Below are positions 22,550 to 34,172 of a DNA stretch of 64,000 bases, piece by piece (the stretch's first letter is position 1; every line of letters begins with the position of its first letter). Position numbers and translations under genes: made by a program. Under the pieces are notes generated by a model. The model was not told the origin of the DNA. It saw only the letters and a program-made list of their open reading frames with translations, and did not search any database. Source of the DNA: Rhyzopertha dominica (taxonomy: Eukaryota; Arthropoda; Insecta; Coleoptera; Bostrichidae). The stretch spans positions 64,940,911 to 65,004,910 of the forward strand of contig QCXZ01000137.1 of NCBI GenBank assembly GCA_025024175.1, given 5' to 3'.

Positions 22550-23310
22550 TAAAGAAAACTTATTTTTTTCTCAAGCTGATAAATGAAAATCGTCTCCCTA
22601 TTTGAGATAAAAATGTGTATATTACTAAAGTTTCTAATTATCTAAATGATGGAGACTTTATTTCAATTAAAAGTGACCAAACAATTAAATTTAATTAAAA
22701 ATTAAAGGATTTGATAAATAGAGTTGAACCAACTTTACAATTTTTAATTTGCTAGAAGTCACACATTATTCTTCCCTACCCTTCAACCCCTTCAACACCT
22801 AGACTTTATGGTCTTCCTAAAATTCATAAAAAGGTTGTCCTATTAAACCAGTTTATTCATACGTAAACTCTCCTTGTTACAAATTATCAAAATGGTTAAA
22901 CTTAGCTTTCCGTGAAGTTCCAAATTTGATCATTCTTTTTCTATTAAAAACAGTTTAGATTTGATCCACAAACTCAGTGGAGTTGATATTCTTCAAGATT
23001 GATTTTTACTTCCTTTCGATGTGAAAAGTGTATTTCGTTCCATTTTTCCTAAATATTGTATTAAAATTTTAAATGATCTACCTTTTTAAAGTTGTGGTTT
23101 GTCTTTATTTCATAAAAAGAACTTAATTTCGTTAACTGAATTTGTCTTGAACTGAAATTTCTTTTCATTTAATAATAAAAATTTTATACAAACCGAGATT
23201 AGCTATTGGTTCTTCTCTTAGCCCTTTTTTGACTGAACTATTTATGAATAAACTTGAAAATAATTTATCTCAGCATAACATAAAAGATTAACAACAAAAT
23301 TTGTTTAGTA
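22550..23310 (+). pseudogene. Penelope-like reverse transcriptase fragment
   Basis: Translation shows an N-terminal block with VSNYLNDGDFISIKSD, then PRLYGLPKIHK, the hallmark motif of Penelope-like and related RTs. Next come a FDVKSVF region (the A motif with a catalytic Asp), and a RLAIGSSLSPFLTELFMNKLE block typical of Penelope-like RT. Several stops and frameshifts interrupt it. The catalytic (Y/F)xDD segment and the GIY-YIG part that should follow are not seen after 23310. Confidence 0.75.
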
Positions 23311-26200
23311 GATGTGTTAATGTTAACGTAATATATCATATCGTTACTTCATTTTCGAAATTTCTAGAAAGCGAACGTGTACAGATCATATCCGCATACC
23401 TCTTTCTATCCTTCCTAAGATAAATTAGCCGTTTTTCATTGTTTATTTCATGGACTTTTTAAAATCTGCTTGATGTAGCTTTTGAAATGGAACTTGGTGT
23501 GATTTCAGAAACTGCTTATAACAACAATTTTCCAAATTAATTAATAGAAAACATATATTAAGTACTCGATAAATTATAGGTTTTCTTTTTTTAATACGAT
23601 TGATTTGCATATAAAAGAAAAAAGTTGGCATTTGTTTAAGTTTAGGTATTGCTCCAGTTTCAACGAATATTTCCAAATAACTTTTATCTCACGAATTCAT
23701 ATTGCTTTTTAAACCACATGCAGCTTAGGATCTCAACCTCACCGCCGCATACAGTTTTTCTTGTACTGATTATGCTACACGGTAGGACAAACTAGGAAAT
23801 CTTTACTGGTTAGAACTGTCGAACATAACAAACTATCAAAAAAGACACAGAATAGCAAAATGTCTTGCGAGGATGAAGTTTGCTATACAAGCGAGGAAGG
23901 TGAGCAAATGGTGTAACCATCTACAATGTAGGTAAATGAAAAAACACACTATTTTGTTATAATTTTACTTTCCACTACACTGAACAATAGTAATGGAACA
24001 ATTGATAAATTGTTTGGATCGAATAGATAAATTAAATGGAATATTACCATTATTTACACAACATTTTTTTATAGTAATGGTATCTATGCGACAGCAGTGG
24101 CCAGTATATTGATCTGTATGTGGTAGTTACAAATATGAAATTAATATTATTGCTTTCCCATTATTAGAAACTTGTGTGTCCTCCTTTTGCAGAACATAAA
24201 TTGCGTTCCAATTTCTAACTCAATTTTTTATTATAATGCAGGCAAATAGAATTCCACATCGTGTTAAGTAAAATACCTTAAAATAAAGCAATTCCACTTA
24301 ACGATTATTAATATTAACTAGAAATAAGCATGATGTTCATCAGAGACTTGCCCTACATGTTTCTGATGGTTTAGATAAGAGGTAAAGCTATAATAGTCTT
24401 TAACACTGAACTGTACCGGAATAATGGTATTATGAAAATCCCTGTGAACTTGATATGAACCCAGAGAGCTTTGGGTGCACACTATCTAATACCCATGTAA
24501 ACATGCTCGAAAATGCAGATATTCATGGTACACCTTCTTGAACAGGCGAATTGAAAAGGAAATTAAACAGCGGATCCTGGTCGAGCACATAAATAACCCT
24601 TTTTGTCGGTGTCTTTGAAGCCGACCGTTGAAAGCACCCTAAACACCTCAACAAAAGAATATAAAGCGTGAGGTTTACGAGAGAATGTAATTAGAGCAAA
24701 ACTGTTTTTCCCGGGGGACAACTTTATGGGCATTTTTATTTCTCCGCCAGTTTGTCAAAATTTACCGGCTGTAAAAGGGTCGACCCTTAAGAATCAGACA
24801 CTTTGAGCGACCGTTCCTGCGGATTAGTCTTTAATATTTCTCCCTCTTCTATATTCCTGGCTTTTATAACCTCATATCACACATGCGGGTATCCTGAAAC
24901 AACAGCCTCTGGAGAATGGAACACGGACGTGCCCTGAATCCGGAATGGCTACGCCGCTCATATTGATACGAAGTTGGATATGGAATGATCTTTGATCTAT
25001 CAATATCTCTCGCATCATCATTCATGTACTGGGAACGTCACCTGTATTTGCAATTGAAATTTTTTGCTGCATCACAAAGAATAATACGGTCCGCGTAGGA
25101 TGGTTATTGCTTCTTCAATCTCGCCGCATCGGAATTTGTATGTGATTTGTTACAGTTGGCGAGGGAATTCTATATTTTCCTTAGGTGCAGAATGCATAAT
25201 CAAATAAGGAATTATTTTTCGGAGCGTAGTATTGAGGGTACTAACGTGATACCAGTAGACGTACGCAAGGCGAAGAGGTCTTTTCATCCAAGGAATCAAT
25301 TAACTACACCACTTACAGATTAGAAAACTTTTAACAAAAGGAGAGTGCTGGATATGAATGAATAGCGCACTCAAATGGGATGTAAAACATCAAATCTATT
25401 TTTCTGCGCGGGCAGTTCAGACAAGCCTTTTCGTTTAAAATCAGTATTAATATCGGCCCAGAAATATAAACTGTTCCGGTTGCTTTGTGGGCAAATACTT
25501 AATCTTACAAAATATGTGCAACAAACTTCTTGAAATATCGATCACTAGAGTGTTTTAGTTTATTTACAAAATATTTTTGGCTATATAGTTTAATTGTTAT
25601 TCGACTACATCTTAGGTAGCGACTATAATACCTCACTTGTAAGTAACAGCTATGATCTTTCACAGTGCCCTACTAAGCTAGAATTATTATCCTACCCATC
25701 ACCAAGAAAACATTGAAGGGATAAAACAATAGAAATGAAAAATGAAAAATAATATACATGGTCGATGTCATAATTTCTAGTGCGTGTTCCTGGCGTGAAA
25801 TTATGACGATAAGTCTATATAATCATGGGTCTGAAAATGCCTCATTTTTATATAAAGAGTGTTGAAGTTAAAAGAAAATTTTGTATTTTCATTTTTATTA
25901 TTATTTATTTGACAGAATGTTATAATTGAACACAACAAATATCCTAGCATAAAGTATTTATTCAAATCTGTAACAGAGGCGGCGTAGGGAGAGGGGCAGA
26001 GGGGTTTTCTCTTTGAAAAAAGTTGTGTGTGAAACGTTAAAAAACTCGTAACTATTTCCAGAAAGAGCAAAAAATAACGTACAAAAAAGACCTCTTATTG
26101 CATTTCGCTAGAACGAACCGTTGTCGAGAAAATCGAAAAAAATTTGAATTCCTACAGGTTAGCGCAAATCGACCAAAAAAACATCTGCAAATTGAATCAA
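23311..26200. other. 2.9 kb without a recognisable gene
   Basis: It contains a higher-GC unique island at about 24550-24970, with blocks such as CCCGGGGGACAACTTTATGG and GGCTGTAAAAGGGTCGACCC. The rest is AT-rich and anonymous, with purine-rich sequence near 25980-26010. No exon or RNA gene is supported. Confidence 0.35.
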
Positions 26201-26971
26201 TACTTCCACATCCAATTGTCAAAATGACATTTACGTTTTTATTTCTTATACTATACGATTAGTAATCATGATTTGAGCATTTTTTCTCTACACATTTTTT
26301 CTAAGACAAACAGTTCTCGTGATATTAGCGAAAATATATAAATTTTAAAATCGGTTTTTTCCAAATAACTCTAAAATTATTAACTTAACAAAAAAATACA
26401 AGAGTGCAGAAATTTGATTTTCTACATAATACCTAAATTTTAAAAAAATCTTACGAGCAAGGTCCAAAATAGGTTTTTTGGAAATATTATGAAAATGTCT
26501 GATGGTATTTTCATTTTTTGAATTATTCAAATATATTCGGAGATATTTAGGAAAAACCGTTTTTTTGCTAATATCTTCTAAACAGTTTGCTGCATCGAAA
26601 ATTTATAAGAACAAATAATACTCGTAGTTATACTACTAATCACATACTAAAACGAAAAAAAATAAAAATTTGCAAAAAGGGTAGTTACCCCCCAATTTCA
26701 CCCCCTTCCCGATACCCTACTTACCCCACAAACAATAGATCGCTTTGGGTAGTTGAGATTCATGCGTTTGCCAAATTTCAAGTTCATATATTAAGTCTTT
26801 CGAAAGTTATCGTGCATACAAACAAAACCATAGACACACACACAGACAAGAATTTTTTTTACTCAAATATTGTTTTTTTGCGTTTTCGACCATTTTAAAG
26901 TGAATGAGCAAATAAAAATTTTAGAAAATTTTTTCGCGATCAATACTTCCTATCCGTTGGATGTGGAAGTA
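26201..26971. mobile_element. MITE family A, copy 2 (~771 bp)
   Basis: The left end TACTTCCACATCCAA is repeated exactly, inverted, at the right end (TTGGATGTGGAAGTA at 26957-26971). This gives a 15-bp perfect terminal repeat that includes TA. The body aligns with 12313-13076 throughout, including the inner C-rich block followed by TCGCTTTGGGTAGTTGAGAT. Both copies are preceded by CTGCAAATTGAATCA, so either the repeat extends slightly further left or the target was itself repetitive. Confidence 0.8.
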
Positions 26972-27722
26972 ATTAGCTTTTTTCTTTATTTTCCAAAGAA
27001 ATCAAGGTTTATACGCCAACAACTTCTCCATATATCTTAACAGTGGCAGTAATTGGGGGGGGGGTAGAAGTTGCATTTCTAGCTTTAAGAAAAATAATTT
27101 GTTCAAGTACATACATAATTCTAATAAACATTTATATTAAATAGGACAAAAGGAAAATTGAAAATAAAAGTAAATTAAAAAAATCAACACAACACAACAA
27201 GTTAATGTTCAAAATGTCGATAAAATATACATAAGATATAAACACAGCACGAAAACATCACATTGATGTTGATATTGTCACTCACACAAGCTTTTATTTT
27301 AACATATTTAATTACATTAAATATATCATAATCCAAAATTAGGATAAAAGGAAAACGAACACATATCTCGTTTGCTGAATTATTAATATAAAAGTTTAAT
27401 AAGTCTTGGTTTATGCTGTAATATGACCCTCCTTACTAACTCACAATTTCGAGTAGATTGACTGTAGCAGCATTTTCTGAAAACCATGTTATCCATATAT
27501 AAAAGTAAATTTACCATAATGAGTTCGCGATCTAACGAATTTTTCAAATGCATTGGAATCTATACAGGTATAACTCGAAACTCTAAGTAACAGAAAGCCT
27601 ACGTCGAATTAGGAAAAAGACATGCTCGCTTTAGTCTGAAACTCTTTTTATGATTAAAGGCTTAGAGCTTAGCTTAAACGCTTTTAAATATGAATACAAT
27701 TTTCTATAGCATTTGCTAAGGC

Positions 27723-27723
<1 letters not shown>
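26972..27723. other. Anonymous AT-rich sequence
   Basis: A G-run (about 10 G) lies near 27055. No gene or repeat partner was recognised. Confidence 0.35.

Positions 27724-27756
<33 letters not shown>
27724..27756 (+). repeat. (CT)n microsatellite
   Basis: About 16 uninterrupted TC/CT dinucleotides, followed by a short GT run. Confidence 0.95.
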
Positions 27757-27762
<6 letters not shown>

Positions 27763-27779
27763 CTTTTCGCAGAATCAAC

Positions 27780-28140
27780 GGTGCCCGTTGCCATATTATG
27801 TTATGCTACAAAATGGCCCTCAAATGTCACCGGTAGGTGGCGAGAAATAATTTTGACATTTTTTGCTCCTTTTTGTCTTCTTATTCAGAGTGACACACGT
27901 AATAGTAATTATGCAATAGAAGGACGTTATATAGGAATAAGTAATATAAACTTTCAATATGCTTTGCATAGTAACGGAATAGATCAGGGCTCTATTTTAA
28001 AATTAAGTACTGTTTCACAAGTTTAGTTAACCTTTTAGTTGTTTTTGAAGTAGTTATAGTTTTAGCTTTGCTTAGTTCGTTGTTTAACATTCGATTTGGC
28101 GAAATTTAAGGTACCTTGGAGCAGAAAACAAATACATGTG
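27780..28140 (+). repeat. Left arm of a ~350-bp inverted repeat
   Basis: It aligns with the reverse complement of about 28346-28700. Shared blocks are AGTAATATAAACTTTCAATATGC/TGTTATATAAACTTTCAATATGC, AAATTAAGTACT, ACAAGTTT and the almost identical stretch from GTTTAACATTCGATTTGG to GCAGAAAAC. This arm lies outside the hAT-type element whose left end is at 28195; the other arm lies inside it. A 5'-side ACCGGTAGGTGGC block is present in both arms in related form. Confidence 0.75.
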
Positions 28141-28194
28141 GGGTAGTACTCGTATATAGTTTCTTAATTGTTATATTTCGATAAGCATTGTTAT

Positions 28195-29076
28195 CAGTGG
28201 CGGCTCGTGCCCTTACAAGTAGGGTAGGCGACACCTTATACTCGTATATAGTATAAGCAGTTATAATTATTGTCTTCCATCTTGGANTATGTGTATTTTG
28301 ATGATCATGCCAATAATTTAGTTTTATTCGTATACCACCGCACATTTATTCGTTTTCTGCTCTAAGAGACCTTAAATTTCTCCAAATCGAATGTTAAACA
28401 AAGAATTCAGCAAAAGTCAAACTCTAATAAGCTTAAAAATGCTAAAAAAGGAAACAAAACTTGTAAAAGAGTACTTAATTTAAATAATAGAGCACCTAAT
28501 CTTATCCGTGTTGTAACTGTTCAGAGCATATTGAAAGTTTATATAACATATTCCTATGTCACCTCTTCCTATTGCATGATTATTATGATGTTTCAGTCCG
28601 AATAAGACGTTAAAAAATGTAAAAAATCTTACACTTGCCAGTTGCTGCCATCTATCGGTGTCATTTAAAACCTCTATCGCCCTCTTTTGCAATACGAATA
28701 GCACGAGTCCATACAAAGCTTGTCGTAGGCGACCGATCATTCCGCCTGAGACGCATCTATATGCGCGAGGATTTCACTACGTTAACTGTCAACTCTGCGG
28801 TCGTTAACGGTGCAGATTCTGAAGGACGTGAACACAGATACANATGAATTTCAGTTGGTCACGTTGTGTCGCCTATTCCCAATTTAAACGCGGTTCGTAA
28901 TTTTTGAGCGGTATGAGTAAACTTGAGATGAAATATTAAATAAACATTGGTATAAAAACAATTTGCATTAAAAAAATATAAATTTCTAGCTAATTATTAT
29001 TTATTTTTATGGCATTGTTGATTGAAATTGCAAGGTAGGCGGTGCCTACCTTGCCTACCCCGAGGAGCCGCCACTG
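28195..29076. mobile_element. hAT-type non-autonomous element (~882 bp)
   Basis: The left end is CAGTGGCGGCTC and the right end, on the opposite strand, is CAGTGGCGGCTCC, so the terminal inverted repeat is at least 12 bp. Subterminal GGTAGGC motifs occur on both sides. The element is flanked by identical ATTGTTAT at 28187-28194 and 29077-29084. An 8-bp duplication is diagnostic of the hAT (or P) type, and the CAGTGGCGGC-like ends favour hAT. No transposase is encoded. Ambiguous bases lie at 28287 and 28843. The interior carries the inverted partner (28346-28700) of a repeat that lies just outside. Confidence 0.85.
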
Positions 29077-29084
29077 ATTGTTAT

Positions 29085-29989
29085 TACACCGTAATTTTAC
29101 ACCTATGATTCTACTAATATGTGGTGTGCGAGATGGTTCGCAACAAACAGCAGAATTTTCCTGTTCTGGGCTTCAGGAGATGCTTGTTTAAATTTAATTT
29201 ACCATCCACGCTTTTTTGTTGTAACCAGATCAAGTGATTTTGCGTTCCTAATTCAACGTAAATTTGGATTGCCAATAATAAACAATTTAAACTTTTGGGA
29301 ATCATTGTTGCTTCTAACAAAAACTGTGATTCCGTCCTTGCTGTTTTCATTGTAAAGCATTTTTCGCCTTTAAATACTAACGGTTTATTAGAAAAACATT
29401 TAACATGTTGTGTTTTTCGTATTTGCTCATTAAATGTAATAAAAAAAGTAGAGAATTCATTGGATTTTTTTCTACTACGGTTCCTAGATCATAGCTTTAT
29501 TAACATTATACTTGTTGAAGGTTCTTTGCTTAGTGTATTAATCATAACATTCGTTTTTCTCCATATTTTGTCCCTGTTTTTTTAAATGTTTAGATTCTAA
29601 TACAAAAAAAAGAATGTAGGTACACGTATTTCCGCTCATCTTTGTAGTATTATCAAGTGTTCCACCACCAGGCCACATCTTACATTAAGCTTTTTTTTGT
29701 GTTTAGTAACATCTATAGTAGGAATAGTATGGGTTGAATTAGCAAGCATTGACAAGGATATAATAGAAAAAAGCTTAATTAATACTGTAACAGCTATATA
29801 TGTGTTAAACTTTTATTGCTTAAAACGAGTTAAACTGTAAAAAAGCTTAAAAATAGAGGATTATTTTATCGACAAAGATAAAAATATACCCCTTATAACA
29901 TTTTGCATACCAAGGGGCAGCATTTTTCTTTTATAAGCATTTGCTGGTTGTATTATTGCACCGCCTACGATGCCATCCTCTTTCCTTGG
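29085..29989. other. Anonymous sequence right of the hAT element
   Basis: Overlapping open frames on both strands (29114-29585) have no motif I recognise. A possible older relic cannot be excluded. Nothing else is seen. Confidence 0.3.
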
Positions 29990-30300
29990 AACTGAAATTT
30001 TATTACGTAATACGGTTTAAACCTCCGCATCACCGGATAAAAATATGACATGAACTTGGGATGTTGGCATCCCCATTATCCGTCTACGTTAAGAGCGAAT
30101 TGCTGGAGTTCTCGACGGGTATGTGCAGCATTTGCGGCCACCTGGTGGCAGTAAACACCCGCTGCATGTAAATTATCCAAACCAAAAGCCTGCGACATGC
30201 AGACGCAACGCGGTATAAAATGAGTACGTGTCGATTTTGGAACATGCTGGGAGGAAATTAGCACTGAAGGTTAGAAAATTATCTGGGTTTAGAGGACGGA
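29990..30300. other. Higher-GC island with a palindromic CCACCTGGTGG motif
   Basis: Unique sequence of raised GC. At 30137-30150 it carries GCCACCTGGTGGCA, a near-perfect palindrome that differs at about one position from the general CTCF-type consensus (CCASYAGRKGGCRS). No coding evidence. Confidence 0.3.
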
Positions 30301-30768
30301 ATTCTGCAGACTGCAGACTGTAAGACTGCAAATCTGCCTTTTCAGTTCAGAAGTTGCATGCCCGACTGGATGTTGAGTTCCATTGGAAGAAAACATTCAG
30401 CAGTGTATCAGTTGTTCTCTAAAGCCACATCGATGAGAACAACTGTTAAAAATAAGTAATCTAAAAAATTAGTAAACGATTTTGAGGGAAGAAGAGGCAA
30501 CGCATTCAGCCCAGGATTTGCTAGATTTGTGAATAAAAATAGCAACAAGCAGGTAATGAATAGGATCTCCTTATTTAAACCTTTTGTATTTAATGCAAAG
30601 AAGCAAATATTATTAACATGGATGGCGGTATTTTAACGACGTATTGTTTAGTCACTTTATGTTTCAATGAGATGCTTTAACAGCATATCAACTTGAAAGT
30701 ATTAAAAGCAAATCAGTGTTAGCATTTCATAAGGATAAAGGTAACAAAACTATCATTTAGGATATTTA
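30301..30768. other. Anonymous sequence
   Basis: A short CTGCAGACTGCAGACTG direct duplication lies near 30303. No gene is seen. Confidence 0.35.
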
Positions 30769-31080
30769 ATAATTTTGCCCAACTGCAACTGACATTTTAT
30801 TGCTTTTATTGAACGCATGAACGCAATGTTCAGCAAACCTTACCAGACTTTGAAAAAAGTTATATAATGCTTTTAACACAGTACAGCTATTTGCCAAGAA
30901 TTTGTGATAACGATTCATTAAGCCCAGTGTATTACGGCTCGCACTGTATAGGGTTGGAATTTTGGTAAGACATTTAGTTTGCCCTGGCGTTGACTGTGAC
31001 ACACTTGTCTCTCGAGGGAAGGCCAATATCTGCAATTGGGTATTATCACTATTTTTGAAAATTACGTAAAATGAATCTTG
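30769..31080 (-). pseudogene. Ty3/gypsy pol fragment (RT thumb region)
   Basis: The minus-strand frame (part of a 135-codon open stretch, 31173-30766) contains LGLMNRYHKFLANSCTVLKALY. This matches the FLGLxNYYxKFxPNxSxxxxPLY motif at the end of gypsy-type reverse transcriptase, and a FAEHCVHAFNKSK-like block before RNase H follows. The first part of the open frame (31173-31080) shows no homology I recognise. No LTR is seen nearby, so this is an isolated scrap of a different gypsy lineage from the element at 608-5772. Confidence 0.6.
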
Positions 31081-31360
31081 AAGTGCATATATATAGTACG
31101 CCATGTTAAAAAAGCAAAAAAAGTATTTGTAGGTAGAAAATTTCAGGTCTGAAATTCGAATCTTAGAAGTCACCGCCTAAACGCTTCTATCCAAGGTCAA
31201 CTCGAGACGTCAAGTGTCATGTAAACATTACCGAGGAGCGTGCTATTTAATGGTGTTGTATCATTCTTGTATTGGAAAAGCTTTTGTGTGGTGTTTATTA
31301 AAAGCATGGTGTAAGAGGTCGCACCAAAAAGTGATTTATGTAGTTTTACAAGCATCTATT

Positions 31361-31712
31361 ATGTATGGAAAACAAAACAAGTGTTGTTTCGTACATGGTT
31401 ATAAATGAACTTCAGTCAGTAAAGCTAACAAAATTTTTGTAACCGTTCCTCGAGATTACCAACGTATGAAAAAGTTGTTTAAAGCCCCTAGACGTGATAT
31501 GACGAAATCGCAAAGTTGGTTTTTCTGTTGTGAAGATCATCTTAATTCTTACTGTAAGTTTTATTATTCTTTGTGGGGTTATAAGTGTTTACCATTCAGT
31601 TTCCATTTTGTTATAGCTTGAAGAGGATATGAAACATTATATGCGTTTTATGTTGATAGAGGGAAATGTTATAATAAAGAACGACCTTGTTCCCCATATA
31701 TTCAACTGTTAG
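31361..31712 (+). pseudogene. THAP-domain relic with an intron
   Basis: Exon 1 (31361-31553) starts MYGKQNKCCFVHGYK and, after an in-frame TGA, continues TSVSKANKIFVTVPRD and FCCEDHL. These are the C2CH THAP zinc-finger landmarks, including the closing CCEDH motif. A GTAAGT donor at 31554 and a TTGTTATAG acceptor ending at 31616 bound a 63-bp intron. Exon 2 (31617-31709) continues LEEDMKHYMRFM and IIKNDLVPHIF, as THAP proteins do. It ends in TAG, and the junction is out of frame by one base. The domain binds DNA in THAP proteins and in P-element-type transposases. This copy is dead. Confidence 0.65.
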
Positions 31713-32289
31713 TTAGACCGGATACGAGCCGCAAAAGCGCAGAAAATAAATGGCAATTCATATTTATTCTGACCTCTAGAATAAATGTCAAGTTTAGGGT
31801 ACGTTTTTGATTCTTACATTTTTATGTTTACAAATAGTATATTTCCAACAACCCACTGTGATCAAATTATCAATGCTACGCTCATTTGATAAAAAGTTCA
31901 CTTATGCTGTTGCTTTTGCTTTTACGTTCCTCATCTCGCGTTGAACCTCTCGTCGCTGTACACAAATTCCATAACAATGAACATGCCTTCAGAAGTCATA
32001 AGTCATAAGTATTTCACTTTTTCTTGGCGTATTTTAATTCGCTTGTCACAAAATTAACGCAAACAACAAACTGATAAATTGAAGGACTGAGGCTGACGCG
32101 TGACGCGCTGACCTCAAATGTAAACAAGCGGCCATTTACAAGACACCTGACGTCACGGCCAATATGTTCGCGTTTTGGCGGTCCCTTTAAATATTCACAT
32201 TTTTAATATTAAAAATTACACCTTACGATCCATTTTTTCAAATTTATAAGCTGTCACAGCTGTTTGAGGATTAGATGCTACCTATTAAT
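31713..32289. other. Non-coding stretch with a CpG-containing block
   Basis: About 32080-32190 is richer in GC and contains a perfect TGACGTCA palindrome at 32148-32155, the binding sequence of CREB/ATF-type factors, with GACGCGTGACGCGC just before it. It could be an old promoter, perhaps of the nearby THAP relic. No transcript evidence is available from sequence. Confidence 0.3.
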
Positions 32290-32680
32290 ATGCAATTTAA
32301 TAAAATATAAATAGATGGCAAATACCCAATTGTAGCGATATGCTGATCCATTTGGCCAAAACGTAGCTTCATCAGCAAATACAATGTTGCTAAAAAAATA
32401 TATTATTCTATATAAAACAGCAATAGGCGATCTGAATCGTCTTCGTTTAACTTTTGAACATTGCGTTTGTTTCTTTTTTAATAATCGTACAAGACTACTT
32501 TAAGTAATCTTTTAATTTGGCTTCGACATCTATTTGAGATTGACCGTTTTGCGTCATATCTTACAATAGGAGGCCACCCTGGGTGTACTTGCTTGAACAG
32601 TTCAAATACTTTTGCATGCATCCACAGCCTATCGACCAGGACAGTACCGAACCGAACTTGGTAATTGTGCATATAGATCT
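32290..32680 (-). pseudogene. Mariner-like transposase fragment
   Basis: The minus-strand pieces include KLNEDDSDR, the linker motif of insect Tc3/mariner-like transposases. NIVFADEATFWPNG follows, where D of ADEATF is the first catalytic residue. Frameshifts separate them. The upstream part (32672-32478) has a basic, helix-turn-helix-like composition. The second and third acidic residues are not found, so only the N-terminal half remains. Confidence 0.6.
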
Positions 32681-34160
32681 TTGAGATTTGCTATGCGTGT
32701 TGGTAGAAACTTTGCTGGTATTACACTTTTGTTTTAACTTTATTGTCTAAATAAAATTGATTGTCCATCACTTCTATCACAACTACCGTATTACATACCA
32801 TGCGTTTCTTCAAGTCATGGAGCTACTGTTCTCGCAATGACATACATTATGCCTCTGTCGCCAATTTTTGTTGCATGCACGTTGCCAATCGACGTTCAGA
32901 AGATTTATTTATCGAATTACTTTTTTTCTTACTACCATTTATTCGGTTAAGATCAATTCAATTTTAATTTAGTAATACTGTCCTGTAATTGGATTCCGTT
33001 GGACAAGAAAGTATATTATTATCATTATATAATTATGCACTATAGTAGTATAGTCAAAAGTAGAAATAGTAATAAATAATTACTTTCAGCAACAGTTCCG
33101 TTTTACTTACAATCGGAATTATACACAGCAAAGTTTACTGCACAATTGCTCTAAATATTAGGTATCATTTGCCGCTCTGCTCATGCTGTTACTTCTAGAA
33201 ATGCACCACCCTAATTGTATGTACATACATACTCCAGAGGCGGGTGTTTGGGGTTTGAAGGTGCCTAGAAATATTGAATTTAAATACACTTATCTGAACA
33301 AAAAAAATGACGCGGCATAATGTTCATATTTTAAAAAAAGGAAAGGAAAAGGATAATGGAGCAGATACATATATAATTTAAAGCAGGTTTTGAACAATAC
33401 TGTGTAATAATACTATTTTTGATGTTCATGACTTACTGAGAAACGTTTCTATACAGCGAAATTATCTATATGTTGTGGAAGATAATCCAGTTACAGGGAC
33501 AAGAGAGAAAAAACAAAATTGTTTCGGTCAACCAGTTTCGATCGTACAGAACGTTTACAGGGCGCTATATAAAAGAAAGGCCAAGAACTGTAAAAATAAC
33601 AAATTACAAGATTATAAAATATTAATGTTATTGAATTGTGTGGACATATCTGAAACAGTCAATTTAATTTTAAATTAATTGGGATTTCACGCACATACGC
33701 TTCATAGTTCGATAACTGAGATTCCTAAAATTTAGACCAAAAGTAGTGTTAAAGGTAGGCTTGGCAATTAGCAATTACTTTAGCGCAAATGATTAAGTAT
33801 CTTCGAAAAAATACCTTCATATTCAGTAGCCTTTGAGTAGTGCTTTTTTTTTGTAAAAACAGATGGTTCTCTGTTACCTTTCTATTGTCATCTTAGATAT
33901 ATATTGTCTGAATTTTTAAACAAAGCTAGTGCCATCATATATCACACCTGAAAGACAATGCTGCAACGTACCCCGTTTGTTATAGATGTAGAAAGAGCAG
34001 AGAGTCCAAAATGCTCAAAATGTAAGCAAGTATTGGTTCTAGTCGAATAGTGCTGTAACCATGGCAACGAGATATAGCAACTGTATAGAACCATTGGGCG
34101 TAAAGGCTTGTGTAAACCTGGTTGCCTTTGGGAGGACTACCTCCTAGAGCCCTCCTTTGG
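32681..34160. other. 1.5 kb without a recognisable gene
   Basis: Open frames at 32761-32967 and 33475-33678 show no motif. CCAGAGGCGGGTGTTTGG near 33232 looks like a possible hAT-type terminus, but I could not match it to a target duplication with the terminus at 34172. Confidence 0.3.
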
Positions 34161-34172
34161 GAGCCGCCACTG
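34161..34172 (-). mobile_element. hAT-like terminus (CAGTGGCGGCTC)
   Basis: GAGCCGCCACTG is the reverse complement of the 12-bp end of the hAT-type element at 28195. It sits exactly where homology to the non-LTR RT at 34173-34890 stops. It probably marks a hAT insertion into the retroelement whose body extends to the left (towards about 33.2 kb). Confidence 0.5.

Noticed and set aside
33232..34172. A complete hAT element between GGCGGGTGTTTGG and the terminus at 34172
   Set aside because: The supposed left end matches the terminus poorly and the flanking 8-mers do not match. Only the right terminus is kept as a feature.
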